This document shows positions 62,753 through 64,000 of a stretch of 64,000 nt of DNA, piece by piece (the first letter of the stretch is position 1; every line of letters begins with the position of its first letter). The notes beneath the pieces are model-generated. The model was given only the letters and a program-made list of their open reading frames with translations. It made no database searches and was not told the origin of the DNA. The stretch is from the NCBI GenBank assembly GCA_001464815.1, contig LNDW01000005.1, forward strand, positions 62,001-126,000, given 5' to 3'. The DNA is from Betaproteobacteria bacterium Ga0077527 (lineage in GTDB: Bacteria; Pseudomonadota; Gammaproteobacteria; Burkholderiales; SG8-41). The position numbers were made by a program, and so were the translations under genes.

Positions 62753-64000
62753 AGCGGATCACCGCAATCGGGCAGGTTAAGCCGGCGGTGGAAGACCGCC
62801 GTGGTTTCCTGCGCAGATCGCTGTCGCTGACCGGTGGTGCAGTGGCTGCGCTTGCGGGTGGTGGCGCCGCGATTGCCAAGGGCGATCCGGCCATTCTGCA
62901 GTTGCCGGCGCACAGCACCGGCCTTGGCCAGCCGGTGGCTGCCCGCGGTTATGGCAAGCCTTCCGAATTCGAAAAAAACCTGCAGCGCCGCGAGAGTCCG
63001 GGCCTGACGCGGGTGTCGCAGTCCTCGGTGGCGTTTGCGCCGCTGCAGGGCCTGTTCGGCATCATCACGCCCAACGGCCTGCATTTCGAGCGCCATCACC
63101 AGGGCTGGTGGGACATCGATCCGCGCCAGCACCGGCTGATGCTGCACGGCCTGGTGCGTGAAGCCAGGGTCTACACAATGGATGACCTGATGCGCCTGCC
63201 ATCGGTCTCGCGCATCCACTTCATTGAATGCGGCGCCAACAGTGGCATGGAGTGGGCCAATGTTGCTGTGCCCACCGTGCAATACAGCCACGGCATGTTG
63301 TCCTGCTGCGAATTCACCGGTGTCCGGCTGGCCACGCTGCTGGAACATTGCGGCGCGGATGTCAAAAAGGGCCGCTACCTACTCGCTGAAGGTGCCGATG
63401 GTTCAGGCCTTACCCGTACCATCGGCATGGAGCGCGCCCTGGATGATGTGATCGTGGCCTGGGCAATGAACGGTGAATGCCTGCGCCCGGAGAACGGCTA
63501 TCCGCTGCGCCTGGTGGTGCCGGGAGTGCAGGGGGTTTCCTGGGTGAAGTGGCTGCGCCGCCTTGAAGTGGGTGACCAACCCTGGGATACGCGAGAGGAG
63601 GCGCTGCATTACATTGACCTGATGCCGGACGGGCTGCACCGCCAGTACAGCTCGGTGCAGGAGTGCAAGTCGGTGATCACCACGCCTTCGGGCGGGCAGG
63701 TGCTGCTGAATCAGGGGCAGTACAACGTCACCGGCCTCGCCTGGTCCGGCCGCGGACGTATTCGTCGCGTTGATGTTTCCTTTGACGGGGGGCGTAACTG
63801 GAAGATCGCGCGGCTGGAGGCACCGGTACTGCCCAAGGCATTGACGCGGTTCAACATCAGCTGGAACTGGGATGGTCGTCCGGCGATCCTTCAAAGCCGC
63901 GCCATTGACGACACCGGCTATGTGCAGCCGAAGATCGCGCAACTGCGCGCGGTGCGCGGCACGCGCTCGATTTATCACAACAACGCCATCCAGTCCTGGC
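62749..64000 (+). CDS. soxC: Sulfane/sulfite dehydrogenase molybdoprotein SoxC (3' end outside window)
   Basis: 417 codons are visible with no stop before the window edge. A twin-arginine signal is at residues 18-30 (RRGFLRRSLSLTGG), so it is exported folded. The sulfite-oxidase fold has the molybdenum cysteine in IHFIECGANSGMEW. YPLRLVVPGVQGVSWVKWL and the C-terminal dimerisation domain (FDGGRNWKIARLEAP) are typical of SoxC. It would work with a SoxD cytochrome, expected just downstream, in thiosulfate or sulfite oxidation. No frameshift is seen. Confidence 0.92.
   Translation, partial: MKRITAIGQVKPAVEDRRGFLRRSLSLTGGAVAALAGGGAAIAKGDPAILQLPAHSTGLGQPVAARGYGKPSEFEKNLQRRESPGLTRVSQSSVAFAPLQGLFGIITPNGLHFERHHQGWWDIDPRQHRLMLHGLVREARVYTMDDLMRLPSVSRIHFIECGANSGMEWANVAVPTVQYSHGMLSCCEFTGVRLATLLEHCGADVKKGRYLLAEGADGSGLTRTIGMERALDDVIVAWAMNGECLRPENGYPLRLVVPGVQGVSWVKWLRRLEVGDQPWDTREEALHYIDLMPDGLHRQYSSVQECKSVITTPSGGQVLLNQGQYNVTGLAWSGRGRIRRVDVSFDGGRNWKIARLEAPVLPKALTRFNISWNWDGRPAILQSRAIDDTGYVQPKIAQLRAVRGTRSIYHNNAIQSW

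Overview
The window reads as a high-GC betaproteobacterial chromosome. This rests on gene content, not a database search: Bug/TctC-type periplasmic receptors, the sucA-sucB-lpd-zapE and smc-zipA-ligA orders, ffs beside dnaX-ybaB-recR, dapC-dapD beside pilU and prmB, an L3-type PrmB, and a VC_2705-type symporter pair. No transposase, integrase, phage gene or CRISPR array was seen. Genus cannot be assigned from this alone.

Region 1 (1-18 kb) is an almost complete central-carbon block. A partial Bug receptor, 2-methylcitrate synthase (prpC) and malate dehydrogenase (mdh) lie on the minus strand. A 639-bp intergenic region with two strong palindromes divides them from sdhCDAB-sdhE, gltA, sucA, sucB, lpd, zapE, an AcuI-type reductase and propionyl-CoA synthetase (prpE) on the plus strand. 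The TCA cycle and propionate entry are therefore encoded side by side.

Region 2 (18-31 kb) is accessory and regulatory. It holds a Bug receptor coupled to a SET-domain protein, a MASE1 histidine kinase with a FixJ/NarL-type regulator, a Na+/H+ antiporter-like protein, a universal stress protein behind a perfect FNR-type box, an enoyl-CoA hydratase, an SUMF1-fold protein, a third Bug receptor, and a shortened KdpD/KdpE pair divergent from the K+ transporter kup. A direct repeat resembling a KdpE site lies between kdpD and kup. A tRNA-Ser(GGA) follows.

Region 3 (31-40 kb) looks like an acetate or small-carboxylate module. It has a two-gene symporter (DUF4212 plus a large SSS protein), an OmpR-type regulator, and a minus-strand run acs, small membrane protein, SSS-fused (CbrA/CrbS-like) histidine kinase, receiver protein.

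Region 4 (40-64 kb) is mostly housekeeping: the 4.5S SRP RNA, a PagL-like lipid A deacylase, dnaX-ybaB-recR, rluB convergent with prmB, pilU, dapD, dapC, queF, smc-zipA-ligA-galU, a DsrE protein, hpt, a thioinosine phosphorylase and def. Set into it is a Slam-like outer-membrane protein coupled to a FecR-domain protein with a TbpB-like C-terminal part. The window ends in an ArsR regulator overlapping a truncated-by-window soxC, with a palindromic operator in front.

Across the window, seven copies of a 13-bp motif (WAWCAANNACTTR), plus one variant, recur mostly between genes. It resembles an extended IHF site and is the most unusual sequence-level pattern seen.
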